DNA of 64,000 nt from NCBI GenBank assembly GCA_013306675.1, contig JABLUY010000040.1, positions 1 through 64,000 on the forward strand, read 5' to 3'. The DNA comes from Thraustochytrium sp. TN22. Taxonomy: Eukaryota; Sar; Bigyra; Thraustochytrida; Thraustochytriidae. The translations under genes and the position numbers were made by a program. The notes beneath the pieces are model-generated. The model saw nothing but the letters and a program-made list of their open reading frames with translations, made no database searches and had not been told where the DNA came from. Each line of letters begins with the position of its first letter. The first letter of the stretch is position 1. This document shows, piece by piece, positions 48,539 to 57,339 of this stretch.

Positions 48539-49281
48539 CTACACGAGGGCTCGCGACGGGATGAAGCCCTGGACGTGACCCTCGGGCGGGTAGTGCATGT
48601 CGTCGTTGTCCATGGCAAAGTTCGCTCGCAGCGTGCAGCCCGAGGTAATCTCTGGGGCGAAGGTCAGGAGTCATTCCAAGTTGTGTGGCGGGGGCGGCAA
48701 ACGTAACGTACCGACGGCGGGGAAGACGGTCCCTCGGAAGCCGCGCACCTCGGTGCCAGGTGGAAGCGCGACGCCATTGAGCTTGATGGAGAGCGTGGGC
48801 CTGCCCGAGCTCTGATCAAAGAGGCAGCCAACGATGTCGCCAGCGGAAAAGGCTTCGGTGCTGGTGGAGCTCTTGAAGGCCCAGCTGTGCTTGTTGTCGC
48901 CGAGGGGGGCTGCCAGAACCTCCTTGGCGCGGTGCGCGACGCCGATCGCGAAGGCTGCGTCCTCCCCCTGCCACTCCACGACTTCGAACTCGAAGTAGCA
49001 CTTGTCCTGGTGCAGAGCGGCGTCAATGAAGCAGACGCCTTGGCCCTTGGCAAGGCAGCCGGCCTCCTCGAGCTCCACGGTGTCCTGCTTCATGGTCTTG
49101 TCTGCGTGCGGGGAGCGTTAGCGCGACGGGCCGAGCCGAGCCGGGCCGGGCCGAGCCGGACAGGGCGAGGTTGACCTACCGAAGCGTGCACAGTCCAGGC
49201 TGGGCTCCACCTCGCGCTCGGCGCTGCGTGCGTGCGAGGTCGTGGCGAGCGCCGCGCGCGCCTCGGTCGTGTCATGTGAGT
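48539..49281 (-). CDS. SPRYD7: SPRY-domain protein (SPRYD7-like), spliced
   Basis: At least three exons: 49180-49281, 48712-49101 and 48539-48651, separated by introns of 78 nt (49102-49179, GTAGGT...GCAG) and 60 nt (48652-48711, GTACGT...CCAG). Splicing gives a continuous frame: EVEPSLDCARF-DKTMKQDTV, then the SPRY core (ALHQDKCYFEFEVVE, IGVAHRAKEV, PLGDNKHSWAFKSS, GDIVGCLFDQSSG, LSIKLNGV, VRGFRGTVFPAV), then EITSGCTLRANFAMD and the tail PSRALV. The 3' junction was chosen because it restores the family-like end. A further 5' exon is likely: ATG at 49406 (MGQICDC, a possible myristoylation/palmitoylation start like SPRYD7's Cys-rich N-terminus), with an acceptor at 49282, but its donor is unclear. 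Protein-interaction adaptor; function poorly known. Confidence 0.75.
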
Positions 49282-49492
49282 CTAACGAAGGAAAACGCGC
49301 CGTGAACGCGCCGACGGCGCCGCGGCGGCGGCGCTGGGCTGCCCGGCGGCGGCGGCCCGCGGCAGCAGCCCCGACGCACGTACAAGCAGTCGCAAATCTG
49401 GCCCATGGCGGCCGGCCTGGCGGTGGCGGCGTCCTCCGGGTCTGCCGCCAGCCTGAGCTCGCACGTGCTCGAGTCCGCGCATACCTGCAACG

Positions 49493-51061
49493 ATGAGGCG
49501 ATCAACGGCCCGGCGCGCGCGCGGGCAGCCAGGGCGGCAGCCGCGGGCGGCCGTGGTCCTGCTCACCGGCCTCGTCGTGGTCCTGGCGCTGGCAGGCTGG
49601 GCCTGGAGCTCGGCCCTGAGACGGCTGCACAGCAAGGACAAGCTCGAGTTGGCAAGAGTTGCAGTCCGAGTCGAAGTGGCGGCAGGCGACGACGCAGGCC
49701 GTCTTGTAGGCCGTCGCAATGCAGCGACGCCCGTCTTGCGGGCTGCTGGAGGGCGACCGCCAGCTGAAGACCTTCAAGTTCTTGTGGTGGGCTATTGCCC
49801 CGGCGACAATCTGGAGCGATTCGCACGCGAAGTGGGCGCGGTTGTGGCGGCGCGGCGCGGGCAGCAGCTGGTGGCCAAGGCCGTGCGTCAGGTGGGCGAC
49901 GAGGACAAGGTTGACGTGGTCATGTGCGAGCGAGGGTCCACCGCCATGGTGGCGCGCAAGCGGGAGCGGCTAGGGCTCGCGCCCCGCACGGCGACGCCGC
50001 CGTTCGCAGAAGGTTGGCACGGCCTGATCCGGTGGCCAAAGTCGGCACGCGTGCTGGCTGCGGCGGACGGCTCCACGGGCCACAAGCCGCTCATTGTGCG
50101 CTACAACATGGAGCCGTGGCCCACGCGCGTCGCGACGGGCGTGGACGTGGCGATCGACTGCAAGCGCGCCATGGTGCCGCACGAGCAGGTGGTGCTGCAC
50201 GTGCCGTACGCCTACATGAGCTTTACCCATAGGCCCTCGGAGCTGCACCCCGAGCTGCTGGTTGCGTCAGACGCCTCGGCAGGCGTGCGGGTCGGCCCTC
50301 TCAAGTTCACGACGGCGGGCCGCGAGACGGAGGCGCTGGCGGCGGCGGCGGCGAGCGCACAGCAGCGGGGATTTATGGGTTTCCTCGCCAGCTACTGCAG
50401 CTCGCGCGTCGCGAGCAGCATCTTGCGCGTGATGTTCTTCAATGCAGTCTTTGAGCACTTCGCGCCTCTGGGCCGCGTGCCGACGGCGCTGGGCAACTGC
50501 CAACCACGCACGGTTCGCGACGAGACGCCGGCTCTGCGCCTGGTCGCGGCGGCCAACCTCGTGAGCCCGGACATGTTCGCGGACGCGGTGAGCGCGTTTT
50601 CTCGGTTCAAGTTCGGGCTCGCGTTTGAGAACAGCGGCGTTGCCGGATACGTGACGGAGAAAGTGGTCAACGTGAAGCTGGCGGGCGCCGTTCCCGTGGT
50701 ATGGGGCCCGCCGGACCTTGACGAAATGCTCAACCTGCAGGCCGTGGTGTGGTGCAACGTGAGTACACGGGACGTCCCTTGGGAACAGCTCCTGCAGGAG
50801 GCGGGCGATGTCGGGGCGAGCCCAGCGATCGACCATGTGGAGCGAGCGGCGTGGCCTCTGCTCGGCGGGGCTCGACGCGCCTTTGGCGACTGCATGGACC
50901 AAATCGCCTACCTGGACACGCACGCTGAGGCGTACGAGAAGGTGCGTCGTGCGCCACTGCTGCGGCGGCTTCAAGGCTCCATCGCGGACACGGCGGCGTA
51001 CGCCGCCGCGCTGGACGAGGCGCTGGCCGCGGCGGAGGATGGGCGTTGGCGCGTGGAGTAG
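49493..51061 (+). CDS. GT10-family alpha-1,3-fucosyltransferase-like protein
   Basis: A 522-residue type II membrane protein from the ATG at 49493. A short basic cytosolic tail is followed by a signal anchor (about 20-41, AVVLLTGLVVVLALAGWAW). The catalytic C-terminal half contains the GT10 signature at about 370-404: FKFGLAFENSGVAGYVTEKV, then LAGAVPVVWG. Upstream, FMGFLASYCSSRVAS and the VRYNMEPWP segment fit the acceptor-side domain. The expected reaction is transfer of fucose from GDP-fucose to GlcNAc or a similar acceptor in the Golgi lumen; acceptor specificity cannot be read from sequence. The start lies fewer than 90 bp from the putative SPRYD7 first exon on the opposite strand. Confidence 0.85.
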   Translation: MRRSTARRARGQPGRQPRAAVVLLTGLVVVLALAGWAWSSALRRLHSKDKLELARVAVRVEVAAGDDAGRLVGRRNAATPVLRAAGGRPPAEDLQVLVVGYCPGDNLERFAREVGAVVAARRGQQLVAKAVRQVGDEDKVDVVMCERGSTAMVARKRERLGLAPRTATPPFAEGWHGLIRWPKSARVLAAADGSTGHKPLIVRYNMEPWPTRVATGVDVAIDCKRAMVPHEQVVLHVPYAYMSFTHRPSELHPELLVASDASAGVRVGPLKFTTAGRETEALAAAAASAQQRGFMGFLASYCSSRVASSILRVMFFNAVFEHFAPLGRVPTALGNCQPRTVRDETPALRLVAAANLVSPDMFADAVSAFSRFKFGLAFENSGVAGYVTEKVVNVKLAGAVPVVWGPPDLDEMLNLQAVVWCNVSTRDVPWEQLLQEAGDVGASPAIDHVERAAWPLLGGARRAFGDCMDQIAYLDTHAEAYEKVRRAPLLRRLQGSIADTAAYAAALDEALAAAEDGRWRVE

Positions 51062-51062
51062 C

Positions 51063-51118
51063 ACCACCACCACCACCACCACCACCACCACCACCACCAC
51101 CACCACCACCACCACCAC
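51063..51118 (+). repeat. (CAC)n trinucleotide run
   Basis: About 18 CAC copies beginning 2 bp after the fucosyltransferase stop codon. It is 3' untranslated for that gene. Confidence 0.97.
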
Positions 51119-51237
51119 TCACATCAACGATGGAAAGGATAGAAAGGAAGCAAGGGGAAATCCTGAGCATGATCATCGTGTTTGTCAACCAGTGTGTGAT
51201 TTTGAAAAGGAAAAAAAAGGGTAAAGTCTGTGATAGC

Positions 51238-52155
51238 CTACATCTCCATGACGGACTGATCCTGGTCCTGGTCCTGGTCAAAGTACGGGTGGCGCAGCGC
51301 AGTGCGCGCGGAGATGCGGGTGGCCGGGTCATAGATGAGGCACTGGCGCAGGAGGTCGAGGCCCTCGGCGCTGAGGCCGGGCACGGCGGAGTCAAGCGGC
51401 TGTGGCCTCCACTGCGGGAAGGACTCCTGGAAGTCAGGCAGCGAGGTGACGCCGGGCCAGGTCTCCTCGGTGGGCGTGCCAAGCAGGCGGAAGATGCGGA
51501 AGATCTCGTCGATCTCGCAGTCGGCGGGCCAGAGCGGGCGGCGCGTGACCATCTCTGCGAAGATGGTGCCGACGGACCACATGTCGACCGGGAGCGCGTA
51601 GCGGCGCTGGCCGAGCAGGATCTCGGGAGCGCGGTACCAGAGCGTGACGACCTCGTGCGTGTAGGTGCGAAAGGGCAGCGAGAAGGCGCGCGCGAGGCCG
51701 AAATCGGCGACCTTGAGCGTGCCGTGCTGGTCAATGAGCAGGTTCTGCGGCTTGAGGTCGCGGTGGAAAATGCCGATGGCGTGGCAGTGCTCGAGGCCGA
51801 GCAGCATCTGCGACATGTAGGAGCGCACGAGGTCGGCGTCCATGGGGCCGTCCATGTTGTCCATGTACTTGCGCAGGTCCTGGTCGAGCCACTCGAAGAC
51901 CAGGTACAGGCGCGGCGGCGACTGCTGGTGCTCGACGTCGCGCAGGCGGACGATGTTGGGGTGGTCGAGCTCCTTGAGCAGGCTGATCTCGCGCAGCGCC
52001 GTGCTCGGCACGCCCTCGTCCTCCACCTCGAGGCGGATCTTCTTGAGCGCCACCACCTCGCCGCTCGTCTTATGCTTGGCCTTGTACACGACACCGTAGG
52101 TGCCCTCACCCACGGGCTTCTCCACCTTGATGTACTTTTGCATGATGGACGTCAT
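51238..52155 (-). CDS. Cyclin-dependent kinase, CDK1/CDKA-like with PSTALRE helix
   Basis: A 305-residue kinase from the ATG at 52155 (a second ATG at 52143 would give [10 protein letters not shown]). Motifs: glycine loop GEGTYGVV with inhibitory Thr19-Tyr20, catalytic VALKK (Lys38), cyclin-binding helix PSTALRE (50-56) instead of [27 protein letters not shown], the activating Thr in [16 protein letters not shown], and CDK-typical [12 protein letters not shown]. Length is normal for CDK1/2. A short Asp-Gln repeat (DQDQDQDQ) marks the C-terminus. Expected to drive the cell cycle with a mitotic or S-phase cyclin; PSTALRE variants occur in some protist and algal CDKA proteins. It converges with the fucosyltransferase gene. 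Confidence 0.92.
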   Translation of the reverse strand: MTSIMQKYIKVEKPVGEGTYGVVYKAKHKTSGEVVALKKIRLEVEDEGVPSTALREISLLKELDHPNIVRLRDVEHQQSPPRLYLVFEWLDQDLRKYMDNMDGPMDADLVRSYMSQMLLGLEHCHAIGIFHRDLKPQNLLIDQHGTLKVADFGLARAFSLPFRTYTHEVVTLWYRAPEILLGQRRYALPVDMWSVGTIFAEMVTRRPLWPADCEIDEIFRIFRLLGTPTEETWPGVTSLPDFQESFPQWRPQPLDSAVPGLSAEGLDLLRQCLIYDPATRISARTALRHPYFDQDQDQDQSVMEM

Positions 52156-53284
52156 CGTTTGCGGCCGCTGGCGCAGAGCGCTTGCCCTGCTGCTGCTGCT
52201 GCTGCTGCTGCTGTCGCTGCTGCTGTCGCTCGCTGCACTGCTGCCGCTGGGGCTGTCTGCTCGGCGGCGGCGGCGGCGGCGGCGGTGGGCCGGCCGGCCT
52301 CGCTCCAGGGGCTGCTGTTCTCTCTCTCTAACCGCGAGATGCGCGGCCTGCTGCACGCCCTCGAGCACGCGGCCTGCGGCGGCGGCGGCCTGCGGAGCGC
52401 GGCCTGCGGAGCGAGCGCGGGCTGACGGCGCCGGCACGCGGTCGCCGAGCTCGGTCGGGTCTGCCCGCCTGGGCTGGGGCGCCTGCTCGCCTGGGCCCGT
52501 GGCGGTTTTACTTGCTCGAGAGAGAGAGGAGCCTGAGTCGAGCACAGCGCGCACTCCTAACGGGAGCTTGCGAGAACACCGCGGGCTCGTTCGCGGACCC
52601 ATTGTGCGGCATTGTGCGCCGTGCTCGCATCTGCTCACTTCACAGTGATGATCATGATGCCATGATGATGGTGGTTACGGTGGCCATGGCACATGATGGC
52701 AGTAGGCGCCTGTCCGCCTGACTCTGGCACGACTGCATGGCCAAACCTTGCAAGTGCTCACAGTTCACTGACTGAGATGCCAGAGGTCACTGCATGTCAC
52801 CAGTGCATGAACTTTGGCAATCGGAACTTGGCAAAGCGTTGGCTCTTCGGCTTTGCTGGCAGCGGCCAGCACTGCACTGCACAGCGAACGAGGGTTGTAC
52901 GAGCGATCGACATCGGTCGCAGGCTTTGCACCGAGACCAGTCTGGGAGGCAGCCTCAGTGAGTCATGCATGAGTCATGCGGCTCAGCCGGCGCCACCACC
53001 ACGGAGGCAGGGTCGCCTGGGTCGTAACCCAGGCTCAATGGCAGCCTCGCACAAGCTCGCAAGTGCCGCCGATTTGGCGGGGTGGACTGGAACTGCGCTC
53101 TGCGTCTGGTGCGCGATGCACCGGCAAGCCAAAGGGCCTCGGGCGCACAAGACTGCGCGCGAGCAAGGTTGCCGTCATGAGGTCACGATCACTCGAGGGC
53201 GGAGTCGGGCTGAGTCGGCGCGGCGCGCAGGGCGGGCAGAACCGCAAAGCGCGCGCGAGAGGGTACGAGAAAGAGGGCGGCAGG
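52156..53284. promoter_or_regulatory. Divergent promoter region, CDK/kappa GST
   Basis: No gene supported. CTG and GGC trinucleotide runs occur at 52190-52290 near the CDK start. The part 52640-53000 is less GC-rich. Confidence 0.45.
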
Positions 53285-53998
53285 ATGCGCGTGCAGTACT
53301 ACTTCGACGTGATCTCGCCGTACTCGGCGCTGGCGCTCAAGGTGCTGCAAAGGTACCAGGGCATCTGGGGCGTGGAGCTGTCGCTGCGGCCCATGTTTCT
53401 TGGCGGCGTCATGCAGACGACGGGCAACAAACCGCCGGCGATGCTGCCGTCGCGCGGCGTGAACCAGGCGGTTGATATGGAGCGCAACAGGGCGTTCTTC
53501 GACGTGCCCATGCTGCCCACGCCGACCAACTTCTTCACTGAGGTGGCGCGGTCGGTGATCGACTGCCAGCGCGTCCTGGTGGCGGCGCAGGCCATGGCGC
53601 AGAGCGATCCGGAGATCGACATGCTGAAGCTGGTGAATGCCTTCACGGAGGCTGTGCACATGGACCCGGCGCTGCGCACTTCGAACAATGACCTCAAGAT
53701 TGACGAGAGCTTTCTGCTGGAGTGCTGCAAGCGCGGCGGCCTGAGCGACGCGCTGGCCCGCAAGGTGATGGACGCGCGAGGCAGCCCCGAGGCCAAGGCG
53801 GGGCTGCAGGCTAACACGAAGGAAGCCGTGGACGAGGGCGCCTACGGCGCGCCATTCATGATCGTGGAGGGCGGCTTGCCGCCCTTTGACGCGCCCATGA
53901 AGTTTTTTGGCTCGGACCGCTTCGAGCAGATGGCCTATCTGTGCGGCAAACCCTGGTACGGCCCGCAGCCGAGCCGCAACCCGGCGGCCAAGCTCTGA
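53285..53998 (+). CDS. GSTK1: Kappa-class glutathione S-transferase (DsbA fold), PTS1-like end
   Basis: A 237-residue protein from the ATG at 53285, close to the 226 residues of human GSTK1. The start RVQYYFDVISPYSALALKVL gives the SPYS motif with the catalytic Ser; VELSLRPMFLGGVMQ, NKPPAML and the helical insertion follow, and GAYGAPFMIV then FFGSDRFEQMAYL complete the thioredoxin-like fold. The C-terminus is AKL, a PTS1-type peroxisome signal; human GSTK1 ends ARL and is peroxisomal and mitochondrial. Expected to conjugate glutathione or reduce lipid peroxides in peroxisomes. It converges with the PP2C gene with a 164-bp gap. Confidence 0.88.
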   Translation: MRVQYYFDVISPYSALALKVLQRYQGIWGVELSLRPMFLGGVMQTTGNKPPAMLPSRGVNQAVDMERNRAFFDVPMLPTPTNFFTEVARSVIDCQRVLVAAQAMAQSDPEIDMLKLVNAFTEAVHMDPALRTSNNDLKIDESFLLECCKRGGLSDALARKVMDARGSPEAKAGLQANTKEAVDEGAYGAPFMIVEGGLPPFDAPMKFFGSDRFEQMAYLCGKPWYGPQPSRNPAAKL

Positions 53999-54162
53999 GT
54001 AAGTAATCGATTTTTAAATAAGTGCACGTGCAATGATTCTCTGACCTTTGTTGATTCAACTCCTCGGGCTGGGCAGAGGCGGCGTTAACTCCGTCTCCTT
54101 CTTCGTAAGAGTCTTTTCTTTCGAGTTACTTACTAGGTTATACAGGATGGTGCGGATCATCT

Positions 54163-55371
54163 TCAGCGGGCGAGCTGGAGGAGGACAGCGCTGACATTGT
54201 CGCTGGAGCCGGCTTGCAGGGCGTGGGCGACCAAGGCGCTGGCGGCCTGGCTCGGCGAGGCGCCACGAGAGAGACGCGCGTGGCAAAAGGCCACGGCTGA
54301 GTCGTTGTCGACAAAGTCCCACACGCCGTCGGAGGCAACGAGAAGGAATTGGTCGTCGGGCGTGACCTCGAAACAGTCCGTGTCCGGGACCGGCGAGAGC
54401 GGGTTGGTGGCCTGCATGTCGCGGTCCGCGTCGCGGCCAGCGCTGGCGCTGGCGAGGTCGTGCAGCTTGTGCTTGAAGCTGCCGAGCGCGCGGGAGACCT
54501 CGAGGTCGTGGTTGAGGCGGCCAGACGGGCTCACCAGGGCGCCGGCCTCAAGGATACGCGCGCGCTCGGCCGGGTCCGAGGCGCGGTGGTCGCGCGTGAG
54601 TTGCACGGCGACGCCGTCGCGGCAGAGGACGACGCGAGAGTCGCCGACGCAGGCAAGCGCAACGTGCGTGGGCGCTGCGGCGGGCCCGAGGACGGCGACG
54701 ACCGAGGCGGTTGAGCCTGGGTCCTCGTGCGGAGCACGGAAGGAGCTGGAGCCGCCCGCCTTGCAGCGGCGGAGGCGCCAGCTGGCGTGCGAGCCGGCGG
54801 CGGCGGGCAGGCCGTCGTGGGCCACCGCCGCCGCGGCGACATGCGCGTCGTGCAGCATCTGGCGCGCCTGCTGCAAGAGGTCGAGGTCGGCGTCCAAGAA
54901 GCAGGCGCGCAGCAGACCCTCGGCCTCGTCGGCGGGCACGCCGGCCAGCGCGTCGAGCACGCGCGCGCAGAGGTTATCGCGCAGCCAGAGGCTGGCGCCG
55001 TCGCCGCCGTGGCCGTCGAAGACGCCCGCCACGGTGGCGTGCGGGCCTGCGTGCATGCAGACTTGGTCCTCCATCTCGTCGCGCTCGCCCCTGGCGGCCG
55101 CCAGCCCGTGCGGCACGGCATGTTGCGCGCCGTGCGTGGGTGTCTGCCTGCCGGACGACCCTCGCCGCGAGAGCCGCGACTTGAGCTTCTTCTTCTTGTG
55201 CACGTGCCTGAAGAGCCCGGCCGTGTGCGCCGTCAGCGACGCCCCGCCGCCGCTGCTGCCGCCGCTGCTGCCGTCGCTCCCTGCGTTCAGCCCGAGCGAG
55301 GCGTCCAGCGCCGTGTCGTCCCCCAGCGAGCTCACCACGGACGCCACCTCGTCCTCGTCCATGGCCGCCAT
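54163..55371 (-). CDS. PP2C-type Ser/Thr protein phosphatase
   Basis: A 402-residue PPM-family phosphatase from the ATG at 55371 (a second ATG at 55362). A Ser/Gly-rich N-terminus and a basic KKKKLKSRLSRRG patch (about 58-70) precede the catalytic domain. Metal and phosphate motifs are intact: GERDEMEDQVC, VFDGHGGDGAS, CVGDSRVVLCRDG, LTRDHRASDPAERARI, VSRALGSFKHK, FLLVASDGVWDFVDN and SSDNVSAVLL. An insert between the DGHGG and GDSR motifs (about 150-205) is larger than usual. Substrates unknown; such enzymes act in stress and growth signalling and need Mn2+ or Mg2+. Confidence 0.9.
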   Translation of the reverse strand: MAAMDEDEVASVVSSLGDDTALDASLGLNAGSDGSSGGSSGGGASLTAHTAGLFRHVHKKKKLKSRLSRRGSSGRQTPTHGAQHAVPHGLAAARGERDEMEDQVCMHAGPHATVAGVFDGHGGDGASLWLRDNLCARVLDALAGVPADEAEGLLRACFLDADLDLLQQARQMLHDAHVAAAAVAHDGLPAAAGSHASWRLRRCKAGGSSSFRAPHEDPGSTASVVAVLGPAAAPTHVALACVGDSRVVLCRDGVAVQLTRDHRASDPAERARILEAGALVSPSGRLNHDLEVSRALGSFKHKLHDLASASAGRDADRDMQATNPLSPVPDTDCFEVTPDDQFLLVASDGVWDFVDNDSAVAFCHARLSRGASPSQAASALVAHALQAGSSDNVSAVLLQLAR

Positions 55372-57339
55372 GACGGCGCCGCGCGCCTCGACCTCCCGAC
55401 CTCGACCTCGACCTCGACCCGGCCAGCAGGTCTCTGCGCGGCGCGGCGCTGGCTGGCGCGGAGCGAGCGGAGCGGAGTAGGCCGCGTGCGGTGTCGTCTG
55501 CGAGCCGTGAGCGAGCCCTCCTTCCTTCGCCTCAGCTGCCTGGAGCCCTCCGGTCCGAGCCCGCGCGCCGGCGCCGGGCGCTCCGCGCTCGAGTGCCTGC
55601 CTGCCTGCCTGCCTGCTGCCGCCCGCGGCCCGCGCTGGGCGCCGCGCGCAGGGCTGGCCGCAGCCCGCGCACACGCCTCGCCTCGGGCTCTGCTCAGGCC
55701 GGCCGGCGGCCAGCTCGGTCCGAGTCAGGCGGGCTCGCTCGCGCCTCGCGGCCGTGCGCGCAGGCCGCCGCGCGCGTCGCGGCGAGGCGGGCGCGAGGCT
55801 GCGGCGCGCCGCGGCCGGAGAGCGCGGCGGGCGGGCTCGCGGCTGTCGGGCCGCCCGGCGCCAGGGTTGCAGGATGCGCGTCTGCTGGCTGCTGCGCTGC
55901 TACTGCGACGAGCAGAAGAGCTGCCAAAGCCTGAACTCGGGCGCGCCTGACAGACGCGCGAGCGGTGGCGGGCCCCGAACCCCCAGGGGAAGCGCCGGCG
56001 GAGACCGCGGCGCGCGAGGCGCCCGTTTGCCTGGAGAGGCCTGAACTTGAAGAGGCCGCCTGAAGCCTGAAGAGGCTAAAGCCTGAGCTGAGCTGAGGCG
56101 AGCTGAGGACTGAGGAGGTGGAGGACGTGGTCCCGCCCGGCCGCCAGCTTGTGCACGCGCGGACACTGGCGTCCCTGTTGTCAGAGAAGATTGGAGAAGA
56201 GGCCGCTCGAATGAAGTTCGTTGGATCGTCGATTGCGGGTCTGCCCTGCGCGCGCGGCGAGGCGACTCGGCAGCGCCACGCGATACGACGCAACGCGACG
56301 CGACGCGACGCAGCGCGAATCTGACGCGAGAGGTCTCCACGCGACCGCCCGCGACGCGCAGCGACCTCGCCGTCGCCGTCGCCGCGCGACGCGCAGACTC
56401 CGGCACGGGCAGCAGCCTGAGGCAGCTTGTAGGAAGTCAGCAGCACGGGGCCCGTGCGCGCGCGCGCACTGTGCACGGCCACTATTGCGGGCCACTTCGG
56501 GCGCCACCAGGCGCGGTCCGGGGGCGCGCGCACACGTTGGGGGAGTCGTGCACGGTGGCGACACCGTGCACGGTGGCGTTGGGGCGGTCGGTGGGTTCTT
56601 TCCGCCGGAGCGGAGGCCCATTTCATCGTTCAAAGTTTCATCTTGATGTCAAATTCGATTTCGAGGCAGCCGCAGGCCCGGGGCGGCCGTCTCTCGGTGG
56701 CGGCGCAGCGCGGCGCCGGTCGCGGTCGCCACCGCGCGGCGCGAGCTGCTCGCACTGCCTCGCAGGACTCGGCTCGGAGCGAGCGCGACGGAGCGCACTG
56801 CGAGGATGATGATTTCAGGCGGGAGATGCAATAGCCGCCGTCTGATGTCATCAGCGAGCCTGCGCGTCCCAGGTCCCGCGGCGGCAGCCTCCTGCACCCG
56901 CCGCGCTCGGCGTCATCGGCGCCACGCTGCTCGTCACGACTCGGAGGCTCGCGCGGCGCCGGTACTAGCCGCCGTGCGTGGCCGCCGCGCGCCCTCGCCG
57001 CGCCGCGCCGCGCAGCGCCGCGACCAGCGCGCGATTTTGAAAAAAGGCTGTGATGTCTCTTTTCGAAACGCGGCGAGGTCTGGCTGGTGGCGGCGAGGCG
57101 CGGCGCGGCGGCCAGCCAGGCGCGAGGCGCCGTGAGGTGGATTGGCCAGCCTCGCGCGACGCCCCCGCTCGCTCTGACTCGGTGGAATGTACGTGAACAT
57201 CGGTTACGAGGCGCTGGCGGCGCATTGCACTGCTCCGCGCACTGCGTGGCTCAGCAAGCCTGCGCGCGCGAGAGGCGGCAGAACAGAATCGCGGCCAAGA
57301 AGACAGCAGCAGCATCAGCAGCGCGGCGGCAGCAGCAAG
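55372..57339. promoter_or_regulatory. Divergent promoter region, PP2C/acyl-CoA dehydrogenase
   Basis: Nearly 2 kb without a supported gene. It holds a (CCTG)n run at about 55592-55615, GCCTGA/GAGCTGAG repeats at 56040-56115, (GACGC)n near 56285-56320 and GTGCACGGTGGCG duplicates near 56548-56580. Open frames on both strands look like GC-rich artefacts. Confidence 0.45.
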
